A stretch of DNA of 64,000 nucleotides from Maribacter sp. ACAM166 (GTDB taxonomy: Bacteria; Bacteroidota; Bacteroidia; Flavobacteriales; Flavobacteriaceae). The notes beneath the pieces are model-generated. The model saw only the letters and a program-made list of their open reading frames with translations, did no database searches and was not told where the DNA came from. Positions 1 to 8,903 of this stretch are shown here, piece by piece. A program made the position numbers and the translations under genes. The stretch lies in assembly GCF_005771495.1 (NCBI RefSeq), contig NZ_VAUW01000008.1, forward strand, positions 1 to 64,000. Direction: 5' to 3'. Each line of letters starts with the position of its first letter. Position 1 is the stretch's first letter.

Positions 1-489
1 GTGGTAGATCAACGAAAAAGAATAGGGGATATAGAAGTTGACCTAATGATAGGAAGCAACCATAAATCGGCCTTATTGGTCATGACCGATCGAGCAACGC
101 TTGTAACAATGATAGAGAAACTTACAAGTAAAAATGCGGATGAAGTATATGACAAAATGAACGAGAGGCTCACAAACTTCAGTTCATCTTGGATCAAGAC
201 CATAACCTTTGACAACGGAAAAGAATTTGCGTATCATCGTAAAATCGCCAAAGATCTAAAGGCGAAAACCTATTTCACCAGACCATATACTTCTCAGGAC
301 AAGGGTACCGTTGAAAATAGAATAGGCGTCATCAGAAGGTTTTTTCCTAAGAAAACGGACCTGAGAAACATTACTGAAAAAAGAATAAAGGAAGTAGAAA
401 GATTATTAAATTACAGACCTATTAGAAAGTTTAATTATAATAACCCAATTGAAGTCCTAAAAAATAAGTGTGTTGCACTTATGGGTTGA
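1..489 (+). CDS. IS30-family transposase, C-terminal catalytic part (cut by window edge)
   Basis: Catalytic half of an IS30-type DDE transposase, which cuts and joins the element ends. The frame runs off the left edge, so the GTG at base 1 is probably an internal valine and the N-terminal helix-turn-helix cannot be judged. The triad is visible as D14 (in GDIEVDLMIG), D71 (FDNGKEF) and E105 (GTVENRIG), with 33 residues between the second Asp and the Glu, the IS30 spacing. The protein ends in VALMG, and this 3' end probably overlaps the terminal inverted repeat, as is usual in Bacteroidota IS30 members. No frameshift is seen in the visible part, so the element could be intact. Confidence 0.92.
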   Translation: MVDQRKRIGDIEVDLMIGSNHKSALLVMTDRATLVTMIEKLTSKNADEVYDKMNERLTNFSSSWIKTITFDNGKEFAYHRKIAKDLKAKTYFTRPYTSQDKGTVENRIGVIRRFFPKKTDLRNITEKRIKEVERLLNYRPIRKFNYNNPIEVLKNKCVALMG

Positions 490-510
490 ACTCAGCCATA
501 ATTCGAATAC
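1..510 (+). mobile_element. Right end of an IS30-type insertion sequence
   Basis: The element carrying the transposase enters from the left. Its right end should lie within or just after the stop codon, around 470-510, where the segment beginning gttgcacttatg probably starts the right inverted repeat. The exact boundary and the target duplication cannot be fixed because the left end lies outside the window. A very similar segment recurs at 63470-63487. Confidence 0.6.
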
Positions 511-518
511 TAATTTAA

Positions 519-2135
519 TTACTTTCTTGCAGCTCTGAATTCGCTACCGTCATACCATTTTGGAAAATTAGCTTCATTAGATAATTTCAATCCAACATCA
601 TAAAACAGTTGTAAATCTAATTGCACTCCACTTAATTCAGTTGTTTCAGAATTGTATTCATCTGAAGGTTGATGGTATGTATTGGCATTATAATAATCAT
701 TATGTTTTTTTACCTCATCAATACTTATATCAAACCCTTCATAAGCGCCACTTGCATACAAGGCAGGAATACCAATTTTCGCAAAATTAAAATGATCTGA
801 TCTAAAGAAATATCCCTTTTCAGCTACTGGATCTGGGATTATATACCTGTTTTGTTTAATAGCCGCTTCTTCGGCATATTCATCCATTTCAGATTGGCCA
901 TAACCAGTAATGGTTAGATCTTTCATTTTCCCAGGACTATCTAGCGCATCGATATTAATGTTTGCTACTGTTTTCTTAGGATTAAAAATTGGATTTTCAG
1001 CGTAATATGCTGAACCTAGTAAACCTTGCTCTTCTCCTGTAAGGGCTATAAATACGATAGACCGTTCAGATGCACCACTTTTCTTGAACGCTTCTGCGAT
1101 AGCCAATAAGCCCGCAGTTCCGGAAGCATTATCTACAGAACCATTATATATTGAATCACCTTTAATTGCTTTACCGATACCAAAATGGTCCCAATGTGCT
1201 GAGTAAATAATAAATTCATCTTTTCTGGTTGTACCGGGTATCGTTGCTACCACATTTTTAGAGACGTCTTTTTTGATATTGTTTTTAATTTCCACAGAAA
1301 CTTTTACATCTAATGGAATTGGTTCAAAGTTTTTATCCCTGGCTATAGTTTTAAAATCTTGACCTTTCATAGCAGAAGCATCAAATAGTTTATTTGCGCT
1401 CTCACCACTTATCCAAGATTCAACATTTAAAAGCGGTAAATCACTTTCAATTGTTAATCGAGCACCCGTCCAACCTGATTCAATTACATTCCAACCATAA
1501 GAAGCTGGTTCCGTATCATGAATAATTAGAAGTCCGTCAGCACCCTGTCTTGCAGCTTCTTCGTACTTATATGTCCAACGTCCATAATAGGTCATTTCAT
1601 TTCCTTTGAATAACGTTGAATCCCCAGATTTAAAACCTGGGTCATTAATTAAGACTACAGCGGTTTTACCTTTCCAATCGACACCTTCATAATCATTCCA
1701 TCCATATTCTGGAGCAACTATTCCATACCCTGCAAAAACAAGTTCAGAACTTTTAAGGCTAACCTCTGTTTCTGCTTTGTTTGTTGTGGCCACAAAATCT
1801 TTTAAATAGTCTAAATTGAAACTTCCCTTTTTTCCGGAAATTACCATATGTTTAGAAGGCGTTCCTGTAATTTCAACCATCGGAACATCTTGAAAATAGC
1901 TGTCTTCATTACCTGGTGAAAGGCCTAGTTTTTCAAACTCGTCTTTTAAATAGTTTACTGTGATTACCTCACCCTCTGTAAATGGTTTTCTTCCAAGAAA
2001 TTCATCTGAGGCTAAACGTTTAATATGATTGGCAATCGTTGTTTGGTCAACTTCAACTACTTCTGTGGTTGTTTTTTTGTCGTTCCCACAACCAATAAAT
2101 AGTACGATTACTAAAAATTTCAGGTAATTATTCAT
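519..2135 (-). CDS. M28-family zinc aminopeptidase, lipoprotein
   Basis: Secreted or periplasmic di-zinc peptidase of family M28, which removes N-terminal residues from peptides. The N-terminus is an SPII lipoprotein signal (hydrophobic stretch ending in LFIGC). A protease-associated (PA) like domain lies at roughly residues 130-270, before the catalytic domain. Metal ligands are recognisable: HWDHFG near 315, the Asp of VDNASG near 335, the GEEQG pair near 366, the Asp of NIDALD near 395 and the His of RSDHFNF near 447. The length of 538 residues fits the PA-M28 group. It stands alone, on the opposite strand to the IS30 gene and 30 bp from it. Its substrate cannot be told from sequence. Confidence 0.93.
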   Translation of the reverse strand: MNNYLKFLVIVLFIGCGNDKKTTTEVVEVDQTTIANHIKRLASDEFLGRKPFTEGEVITVNYLKDEFEKLGLSPGNEDSYFQDVPMVEITGTPSKHMVISGKKGSFNLDYLKDFVATTNKAETEVSLKSSELVFAGYGIVAPEYGWNDYEGVDWKGKTAVVLINDPGFKSGDSTLFKGNEMTYYGRWTYKYEEAARQGADGLLIIHDTEPASYGWNVIESGWTGARLTIESDLPLLNVESWISGESANKLFDASAMKGQDFKTIARDKNFEPIPLDVKVSVEIKNNIKKDVSKNVVATIPGTTRKDEFIIYSAHWDHFGIGKAIKGDSIYNGSVDNASGTAGLLAIAEAFKKSGASERSIVFIALTGEEQGLLGSAYYAENPIFNPKKTVANINIDALDSPGKMKDLTITGYGQSEMDEYAEEAAIKQNRYIIPDPVAEKGYFFRSDHFNFAKIGIPALYASGAYEGFDISIDEVKKHNDYYNANTYHQPSDEYNSETTELSGVQLDLQLFYDVGLKLSNEANFPKWYDGSEFRAARK

Positions 2136-2312
2136 AATTAATATTTTGATTACGTGTTCGTTAAGGTACCTAGATTACAAATCAAAGAGACATAAATCGT
2201 AACAAATTTTTAGGGATACATCTTGATTTTGATTGCTGTATTTTCCTCAAATCAAATAAATTCAAATAGACTTTATTCGCAAACACACTTTAAGAAAATT
2301 TAGACAATTAAC

Positions 2313-3773
2313 TTAATCTCGTTCCTTATCGAGTTGAATTTTTCTGTTCTTGGCAATTTGTAGCATCGCATCTAATTCGGCTCTATCAAAATATTCTCCG
2401 TCATTGATAACAGCATAAATATCTTGAGTTGCCTTAATATCCAATAGTGGATTACTGCTCAAAATCACCAAATCTGCTTGCTTTTCTGGTTCAATAGTGG
2501 CCATTGTACTCAAAGTTCCCATTAATTCTGCCCCGTTTATGGTGGCACTTTGCAAGATTTGGAGCGGAGTCAACCCAGCTTCTTGAAACAACACTAATTC
2601 TTCATGAAGCGATTGCGCAGGATACACATAGGTATTTAATGCAGCAGCATCGCTACCTGCCAATATTTTAATACCTGCTTTTTGAATATAGGGTAGTTGT
2701 TTTGCTATCAATTCATAACGATCTTTACGTGCCTGCTTGTCCTCGGGTGTATCGTTTGCCATTCTACCAATTCTCCATTGATAATTTGCCGTAAAACGAT
2801 TGGTCAAATAGTTTGAAAACGCATCATTTTCATGATTGTCTTCATCTAAATAGGCAAGTTGCTTTCCTCCAATCAATGTCGGGGTAATGGCAATACCAGT
2901 TTTGCCTAATTTTTGGTACGCTCGATTTGCAATATCTTGATTAAAATTAGCCGTATACAATTCATTTGCTTGCGCTTTTGTAATCTCACCAGATTTCAAC
3001 TTCTCTACAATACTTTGTTCATCACTCCCTAATCGTAATAGATAACTGGCATGCTCTATACTTGTAAAACCTTCATCCACTACTTCCTGAATGGTAAGGT
3101 CTATTGGAATGTGGCCCGACACCATAAAGCCTCGCTTTTTAGCTTCTTGTACACTCTTTAAAAATAACGGGCCTGGTAACGTATTCTCAGTAATTTTGAC
3201 CAAATCAACGTTATAGTATTCAAGTTTATCTAGCATCTGCGCCAATTCTTCTTCATTGGCTATTTCTAAATCTCGTTTCCAGATAGAATTGATACCTTCT
3301 AGTTTTCTACCCGCAGTAAATAGTTGAGGCCCTAGAATTTTATCTTGTTCAATATCATCTCTCCAAGCAAGAACCTGTTCCCCTAAATCACTTGCCATAT
3401 CACGAACTGTAGTTACGCCATAAGCAATAAACACGGGAAGCAACGCCAAGTTATCCTCAACCAAGTCTTCCCCTTCAATATGAACATGCATATCCCACAG
3501 GCCTGGGATAATGAATTTACCTGTAGCATCAAACTGATGTTTAACATTTACTCCAGATTTTAAGGCATCGTAATTTCCAATGGACTTTATCATACCACTA
3601 TCAATAAGAATGGCCTTGTCTTTTAAGACATCGCCATTTTTGACGTTAATGATAGTACCATTGTGTACCAAGATGGCTTGATCAGATAGTTTGTATTTGG
3701 GTTTGTTTTCGGTAGTACAGGATGTTAGTACTAAAGCGATAATTAACGATAGTATAAAAATTGTTTTTTTCAT
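2313..3773 (-). CDS. Amidohydrolase-family lipoprotein (imidazolonepropionase/prolidase-like)
   Basis: Metal-dependent hydrolase of the amidohydrolase superfamily, a TIM barrel with a composite beta-sandwich. I start it at the ATG at 3773 (MKKTIFIL) rather than further upstream because this gives a clean SPII signal ending in LTSC. Active-site elements are in order: HVH near 95 after GLWDM, a carboxylated-Lys candidate in VDLVKITEN near 192, His in SGHIP near 221, His in SIEHASY near 241 and Asp in AGSDAA near 374. The relatives are exported peptidase or lactamase-like enzymes of Bacteroidota. The specific substrate (cyclic amide or dipeptide) is not predictable. It may be cotranscribed with nothing, as both flanks are intergenic. 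Confidence 0.92.
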   Translation of the reverse strand: MKKTIFILSLIIALVLTSCTTENKPKYKLSDQAILVHNGTIINVKNGDVLKDKAILIDSGMIKSIGNYDALKSGVNVKHQFDATGKFIIPGLWDMHVHIEGEDLVEDNLALLPVFIAYGVTTVRDMASDLGEQVLAWRDDIEQDKILGPQLFTAGRKLEGINSIWKRDLEIANEEELAQMLDKLEYYNVDLVKITENTLPGPLFLKSVQEAKKRGFMVSGHIPIDLTIQEVVDEGFTSIEHASYLLRLGSDEQSIVEKLKSGEITKAQANELYTANFNQDIANRAYQKLGKTGIAITPTLIGGKQLAYLDEDNHENDAFSNYLTNRFTANYQWRIGRMANDTPEDKQARKDRYELIAKQLPYIQKAGIKILAGSDAAALNTYVYPAQSLHEELVLFQEAGLTPLQILQSATINGAELMGTLSTMATIEPEKQADLVILSSNPLLDIKATQDIYAVINDGEYFDRAELDAMLQIAKNRKIQLDKERD

Positions 3774-3902
3774 TGCAGTGATTTTTGGTTTGGGTATTAT
3801 TATTATCAAAGGAAACTTTTATGTATAACAATAATGCGGTTTTGTATGAGAAAATTTACAGCAGTTAAATCAGAATAGTACTAACCTTTGATTAAGCATT
3901 AA

Positions 3903-4337
3903 CTATTGAATTATTTTAGGAGTTATTGTACTTTTTCTTTGCTCTATTTTTAATTCAGTTTCTTGTGTCCATAGCAATTCTCTCCATTCGATTACAATTC
4001 CTTTTATTTTTAATAAATCCCAATCCTTATCCATTATTGTTAAACCTTGAAAAATCGGGGATTTGTCGAGGTGTTTGATGTTTTTATAACTTAATTCAAA
4101 GCTGTCTAAAATATCTTTTGTCCCTTTATGTGGTATACCTTCTTCCTTATATTTTGAATAATTTGCTAATCCAATTATCAATTCAATTGTTGATTTTGAA
4201 TATTTACTTTTAATATGCTCTAATTTATATAATTTTTGTTTGTCTTCAAGATCACCTTTAAAGTCCTTTATACTTCTATTAATATAGCTTTGAAAAGCTA
4301 TAAATGCTAAACCGTAAATTGGTTCGCTCTCTTCCAT
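3903..4337 (-). CDS. Hypothetical protein, 144 residues
   Basis: I do not recognise this family with confidence. The protein is soluble, has no signal peptide or membrane segment, and reads as mostly alpha-helical. It has an aromatic N-terminal stretch (EPIYGLAFIAFQSYI), a Lys/Glu-rich middle and an IEWRELLW segment near residue 117. Its very AT-rich codon use contrasts with the amidohydrolase beside it, which is compatible with an acquired accessory gene. It sits between two well-kept genes and is followed upstream by a region with only a short doubtful frame. An immunity or stress role would be pure speculation. Confidence 0.6.
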   Translation of the reverse strand: MEESEPIYGLAFIAFQSYINRSIKDFKGDLEDKQKLYKLEHIKSKYSKSTIELIIGLANYSKYKEEGIPHKGTKDILDSFELSYKNIKHLDKSPIFQGLTIMDKDWDLLKIKGIVIEWRELLWTQETELKIEQRKSTITPKIIQ

Positions 4338-4379
4338 AAACCAAACTCCGTCGTACCAATGAATTTAATCTATTTGATT

Positions 4380-4601
4380 TTATAAAACAACAATCGCATC
4401 TTTTAAACCATTGATTATTATTCCCAAACTTACTACTCGATAATCAACTTTTAAATAATGGATAAACTCAGTCATAATTGAATAATTGTCAAGTTCAATT
4501 CTGCTCAATTTTCCCAAAATGAAACAGAACAATTGAATTATTTTATTGATGATATCCAACTTACAATACTCCAAATTAATAAAGTAAGAATTGAAATACA
4601 C
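4380..4601 (-). CDS. Doubtful short ORF or gene relic
   Basis: A 73-codon frame (MYFNSYFIN...) fills the 289-bp gap between the hypothetical gene at 3903-4337 and the ABC permease. It is rich in Ile, Leu and Tyr and has no recognisable motif or signal peptide. It could be a remnant of a larger neighbour of the hypothetical protein, or chance in an AT-rich spacer. It is reported only because nothing else explains this stretch. Confidence 0.18.
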   Translation of the reverse strand: MYFNSYFINLEYCKLDIINKIIQLFCFILGKLSRIELDNYSIMTEFIHYLKVDYRVVSLGIIINGLKDAIVVL

Positions 4602-4626
4602 TAATATTCAAAAAATTAGAGTACTT

Positions 4627-7179
4627 CTAATTCCCCTCTTTTCGCAATACCTGTAACGGCGGACTATTTAAAACTCCTTTACTATTTAATAATCCTATAG
4701 AAAGCACTAACAATGTTATACCCGGCAAAACGACCAAAAATGGCACTAATGAGGGTACAAAAGGCGTGTCAAAAATAAAATAGGCGAGCAAAAAACTACT
4801 TACTAATGAAAGAAGTACGCCTACCCCGCTGCCTAATACTCCTAAAAATAAATACTCCAAGGCATTTATTTTTAGAATTTGTTTGCTTTGAGCTCCTAAT
4901 GTTCTTAATAATACGCTTTCGCGAATACGTTGGTATTTGCTATTTCGTACCGAGCCTATCAATACAATAATCCCCGTAAGAATACTGAAAAACGCCATAA
5001 AGGTGATCACCCATGAAATCTTATCGAGAATATTTTCAACCAGTGTAACCACTTGTCGTAAATCTATGATGGACACATTCGGAAACTTGCTAACCAATTC
5101 TCGTTGTAGATTTGCTGAAGATTTTTTGTCAGGCGCATTGGTAGTCAACACATGAAACTGCGGCGCATTTTCCAATACCCCTTTTGGAAACACAACAGAA
5201 AAATTAAGCTGCATACGTGCCCAATCTACCTGTCGAATATTACCCACAACAGTGGTCATCAATTTACCTTGTACATTAAACAGCAGTGTATCACCAACGG
5301 TAACAAGCGCATCATTAGCCACATTATCTGCTAACGAAATAGGAATAACTTCGTTGTTTGGATCTACACGTTCTAACCATTCCCCTTCTAATAATTTTTC
5401 AGACCCAATCATAGCGTCTCGGTAGGTAGTTCTAAACTCGTGGCTCAAAATCCATTTATTGACTCGCGTTGTGGAATCTAATCGAATATCATTTACACTT
5501 CGGTCTTTAATACGTTCTAATCGCATAGTAACAATAGGAATATTATCAATTACCGATAATCCTTTTGGTGTGATTGTCCCTTCTACGGCATCGCGTTGTT
5601 CGGTCTGCACATCAAAAAGAATCAAATTGGGACTTTCGGTACTCGATTCAAAAGAGGCCTTGGCGAGTAGAAAGTCCTTCGTAAAATATAAGGTGCTTAT
5701 CAAAAAGGTTCCAATACCTATTGCCAATATTAATACTACCGTTTGGTTGTTAGGTCGGAATAAATTCAACAAGCTCTGCCGTGCAGGAAAACTCCACGAT
5801 TTTGGAAAGTAGCGTTTAATCAAGTGCATAAATACAATGGAAACTCCGGCTAGAATGGAGAAAGTCACCAAAATACCCGCTACAAAACTTGCGGCAAATC
5901 CCCACCTGCCCAACAGCCAATATGCAAATAGGAACACAAATAATATAATCGCTACTACCACCCATATTTGATACGGGCGTGATTTCTTACCGGTGTCTTC
6001 TTGCACGCGCAATACTTGTAAGGGTGATACGAACCACGTATTTATCAGAGGCGAAAGTGCAAATAACACAGACATACATACGCCCAATAATAATCCGACA
6101 AAAATTGCTTGAAACGATGTGGAAATCTCTACTTGAAACGGTAGAAATTCTTGTAAAATAAGCGGAAATGATTGTTGTAATAGCAATCCGATAATCGTAC
6201 CAATGAATCCGCCCAACAAGCCCATTCCGGTAATTTGCAGTAAATAAATCAAAAAAGTTTGTTTACGGGTAGCACCCAAACATTTGAGTACAGCAACTGA
6301 TTTTAATTTCTCTTTAATGTAAATATGAACTGAACTCGCAATACCAACACAGCCTAATAACAAAGCGATGAATGCTACCAAGTTCAAAAAACGGCCTACA
6401 TTTTCATACCGCCTGCCCAATCGCTGACTGGTATCGGTATGAGTATCCATGTCCGCATTTTCTGCATCCAACAAAGGATCTACTCGTTTGTTAAGCGCTT
6501 TTAAATCTACCTTGGCATTCTTGAAATAATAGTTATATCCTAAACGGCTTCCTTTTTGCAGGAGTCCGCTTTCTTCCATAAATCGAAATGGCACAATAAT
6601 CAGTGGTGCTGCAGTAGCACCAATACCCGTACTACCGGGAGCAGTAATTAACGAGCCAATAATTGGAAAGGTTGTTGTACCTAATTTTACACTATCGCCC
6701 GCTTTAAGGTTGTACTGTAACATAGCGGTAGCATCAACTAAAGCACCGCCCTTTTCTTGGTATTCATTCGCAGCACTAGTGGGTTCGGTTTCTAGTTCGC
6801 CATAAAAAGGAAAGCTCCCCTCTATGCCACGTACCTGTACTAGTTTGGTAGCTCCGTTCTTGGGAAAAGCTGCCATAGAGGCAAAGTTGACCTCCCGGGC
6901 ATCGGCACCACCTAAAGAATCCATTAATTGAGTTACCCGTTCATTGGCAGGTTGATTACTGTCTATTAGAAAATCGGCACCCATTAAGGCCTTGGATTGT
7001 AATCCTATATTTTCTTTAAGGTTTTCACTGAAGGATTGAATGGATACCACTGCCGCAATACCCAATATAATGGAGGCCATAAACAAGAATAAGCGTTTAC
7101 CGCTGGCCTTGCCATCGCGCCAAGCCATTTTCACCAACCAATTAAAGCCTGCTTTTGAAGTTCGTCGTAGGTCGCTCAA
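4627..7179 (-). CDS. ABC transporter permease, YbbP/FtsX type
   Basis: Inner-membrane subunit of a MacB/FtsX-superfamily ABC system, 850 residues. A first membrane segment near residues 28-46 is followed by a large periplasmic part, then a cluster of membrane segments (about 260-500), a second periplasmic domain, and three C-terminal segments (about 720-835). This is the double-FtsX layout of YbbP. It begins inside the ATPase stop codon with a 4-bp overlap, so the two are translationally coupled. Together with the divergent esterase gene, the order matches the ybbP-ybbA/tesA neighbourhood of Proteobacteria. Such systems act on envelope lipids or lipoproteins by mechanotransmission rather than bulk transport. 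The exact substrate is unknown. Confidence 0.93.
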   Translation of the reverse strand: MSDLRRTSKAGFNWLVKMAWRDGKASGKRLFLFMASIILGIAAVVSIQSFSENLKENIGLQSKALMGADFLIDSNQPANERVTQLMDSLGGADAREVNFASMAAFPKNGATKLVQVRGIEGSFPFYGELETEPTSAANEYQEKGGALVDATAMLQYNLKAGDSVKLGTTTFPIIGSLITAPGSTGIGATAAPLIIVPFRFMEESGLLQKGSRLGYNYYFKNAKVDLKALNKRVDPLLDAENADMDTHTDTSQRLGRRYENVGRFLNLVAFIALLLGCVGIASSVHIYIKEKLKSVAVLKCLGATRKQTFLIYLLQITGMGLLGGFIGTIIGLLLQQSFPLILQEFLPFQVEISTSFQAIFVGLLLGVCMSVLFALSPLINTWFVSPLQVLRVQEDTGKKSRPYQIWVVVAIILFVFLFAYWLLGRWGFAASFVAGILVTFSILAGVSIVFMHLIKRYFPKSWSFPARQSLLNLFRPNNQTVVLILAIGIGTFLISTLYFTKDFLLAKASFESSTESPNLILFDVQTEQRDAVEGTITPKGLSVIDNIPIVTMRLERIKDRSVNDIRLDSTTRVNKWILSHEFRTTYRDAMIGSEKLLEGEWLERVDPNNEVIPISLADNVANDALVTVGDTLLFNVQGKLMTTVVGNIRQVDWARMQLNFSVVFPKGVLENAPQFHVLTTNAPDKKSSANLQRELVSKFPNVSIIDLRQVVTLVENILDKISWVITFMAFFSILTGIIVLIGSVRNSKYQRIRESVLLRTLGAQSKQILKINALEYLFLGVLGSGVGVLLSLVSSFLLAYFIFDTPFVPSLVPFLVVLPGITLLVLSIGLLNSKGVLNSPPLQVLRKEGN

Positions 7180-7865
7180 GATATCGCCATGGTTTCATCG
7201 ATTACTATTTTACCACCTTTAAGTCGTAATACATGTTGGTTTAAGTTTGCCAAATCAAGATCATGGGTCACAATAACCAATGTTGTCCCCATTTCTTTAT
7301 TCAAATCGAACAATAATTTGATTACTTTTTCTCCGGTTTCTTCATCCAAGTTCCCTGTAGGTTCATCTGCGAAAAGTATGGAAGGTTTATTGGAAAATGC
7401 CCTTGCAAGTGCGACCCGTTGCTGTTCACCACCCGATAATTGAGAAGGATAATGATCATGCCGGTTGCCAAGACCTACTTTTTCAAGTAAGTCCATCGCA
7501 TCTTTGGCTGCATTTTTTGCTCCTTGTAATTCTAGAGGTACACTTACGTTTTCTAAAGCAGTCAATGTAGGTAGCAATTGAAAATCCTGAAAAATAAAAC
7601 CTACTTTTTCATTTCTAAGAAGCGCACGCTGATCTTCGTTCAAGGTGCTTACATCTTCTCCACAAAGGCTTATGGTGCCTTCATCTATTTGGTCTAATCC
7701 AGCGCAAAGCCCCAATAAGGTGGTCTTTCCACTACCAGAAGGTCCTACAATGGCAAAACTTGAGCCTGCCTCAATGGAAAAGGAAATATCGTCGAGTACA
7801 GTCAAATTTTTTGATCCGCTCGTATAGGTCTTCCTTAGGTTGTGAACGTTTAATATCTTTGTCAT
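7176..7865 (-). CDS. ABC transporter ATP-binding protein, YbbA/LolD type
   Basis: ATPase partner of the downstream FtsX-type permease, 229 residues. All nucleotide-binding motifs are present: Walker A GPSGSGKTT (about residue 40), Q-loop in FIFQDFQLL, signature LSGGEQQR (about 143), Walker B ILFADEPTGNLD and the H-loop His in VTHD. Its length and sequence place it in the LolD/MacB/YbbA branch. The 3' end overlaps the permease start by 4 bp. The gene is transcribed divergently from the TesA-like lipoprotein 60 bp away, so the spacer 7866-7926 should hold both promoters. Confidence 0.95.
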   Translation of the reverse strand: MTKILNVHNLRKTYTSGSKNLTVLDDISFSIEAGSSFAIVGPSGSGKTTLLGLCAGLDQIDEGTISLCGEDVSTLNEDQRALLRNEKVGFIFQDFQLLPTLTALENVSVPLELQGAKNAAKDAMDLLEKVGLGNRHDHYPSQLSGGEQQRVALARAFSNKPSILFADEPTGNLDEETGEKVIKLLFDLNKEMGTTLVIVTHDLDLANLNQHVLRLKGGKIVIDETMAIS

Positions 7866-7926
7866 AAATCATTTTCTACAAGAGAACAAAATAGGCAAAT
7901 GATTTGGATTCTAATTAGATAAAGCT

Positions 7927-8667
7927 ATGCTGAAAGTATTAAAGTTTCGTTATTTTTTATGTGCATTATTGCTTGTAGGCTGCGGCGAAAATCAGGAAAA
8001 GAAGCATCAAGAAACCAATAATAGTACTACCACAGTTGTAGACAATGAGGTCGTAGCTACCGATGAAAAGGTCATCTTATTTTATGGCAATAGCCTTACG
8101 GCCGCATATGGCTTAGATACAAAGGAAGGTTTTCCTAATAGGATACAACAACGATTAGATTCTTTAGGATTAGAATATAGGGTCATTAATTCCGGATTGA
8201 GCGGAGAAACCACTTCTGGCGGATTGAATCGGTTAAACTGGGTATTGAATCAACCCGTAGATATTTTTGTTTTGGAGTTGGGTGCCAATGACGGACTAAG
8301 GGGTATACCTATTTCAGAATCCATGAATAATCTGCAGACCATGATTGATATGGTGAAGGAAAAAAATCCGGAGACTCAAATCATTCTTGCCGGTATGCAA
8401 ATACCTCCAAATATGGGCGCTGATTATTCGACTCAATTTAGAGAGATGTATCCCGTTTTGGCCGAATCGAACAAAATTCTTTTAATACCTTTTTTATTGG
8501 AAGGTGTTGCAGGCATACCAACATTAAACTTGGAGGATGGTATTCACCCCACCGCAGAGGGACAAAAAATAGTAACTAATAACGTGTGGGAAATTTTGGA
8601 AGCGGTAGTATTACCCTCCATAGAGACGGATGTAACTACAGGTGCCGAGGTTGAGGAAGTCAATTAA
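7927..8667 (+). CDS. SGNH-hydrolase lipoprotein, TesA-like arylesterase
   Basis: Lysophospholipase/thioesterase-like esterase of the GDSL family anchored to the outer envelope. The SPII signal ends in LLVGC. SGNH blocks are visible: block I GNSLTAAYG with the nucleophile Ser, the Gly block in NSGLSGETT, the Asn block GANDGLRG, and the catalytic Asp/His pair in DGIHPT. Block I reads GNSL instead of GDSL, a change outside the catalytic Ser. Similarity to E. coli TesA extends over the whole mature protein (ELGANDGLRG against ELGGNDGLRG). The C-terminus is an acidic extension. It is divergent from the ybbA/ybbP-like pair, and shares its stop region with the next minus-strand gene (TTAA palindrome, 4-bp overlap). 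Confidence 0.93.
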   Translation: MLKVLKFRYFLCALLLVGCGENQEKKHQETNNSTTTVVDNEVVATDEKVILFYGNSLTAAYGLDTKEGFPNRIQQRLDSLGLEYRVINSGLSGETTSGGLNRLNWVLNQPVDIFVLELGANDGLRGIPISESMNNLQTMIDMVKEKNPETQIILAGMQIPPNMGADYSTQFREMYPVLAESNKILLIPFLLEGVAGIPTLNLEDGIHPTAEGQKIVTNNVWEILEAVVLPSIETDVTTGAEVEEVN

Positions 8668-8903
8668 GCGAAAAGGATTCTTCTAGATCTTGACTTAAAG
8701 AGTAAGGCTCTTTTCACCCTAGCATTTTTCACTTTGAAAAATCTTGCCGCTGTTTCGAAACTTTGATGGTTAGTTTCAGACTGTTCTATTTTCTCCGTCA
8801 AAGGCATAACAATAGCTTGTACTTTGGTAACCAGTAATTTTTCTTGGGCTTGGGACTGAGTTCCCAAACAGATAACAAGGAATAAAAAAAGAATGGTACG
8901 CAT
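8664..8903 (-). CDS. Small exported protein, copy 1 of a three-member family
   Basis: I choose the ATG at 8903, which gives a 79-residue protein with a typical signal peptide (MRTILFLFLVICLG, cleavage after QAQ). The mature part is about 60 residues with a basic C-terminus (KNARVKRALLF). That tail aligns with the tail of the two near-identical proteins encoded at 9623-9859 and 10240-10476 (ARFFK-KNARVKR against ARLYKSKSSKIKR), and the signal peptides also match, so I treat it as a diverged third copy. The family is not one I recognise. The function is unknown; export is inferred only from the signal. It overlaps the convergent esterase gene by 4 bp. Confidence 0.7.
   Translation of the reverse strand: MRTILFLFLVICLGTQSQAQEKLLVTKVQAIVMPLTEKIEQSETNHQSFETAARFFKVKNARVKRALLFKSRSRRILFA

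Noticed and set aside
5459-5812. 117-codon frame antisense to the YbbP-like permease
   Set aside because: Shadow frame; the permease on the other strand explains the region fully.
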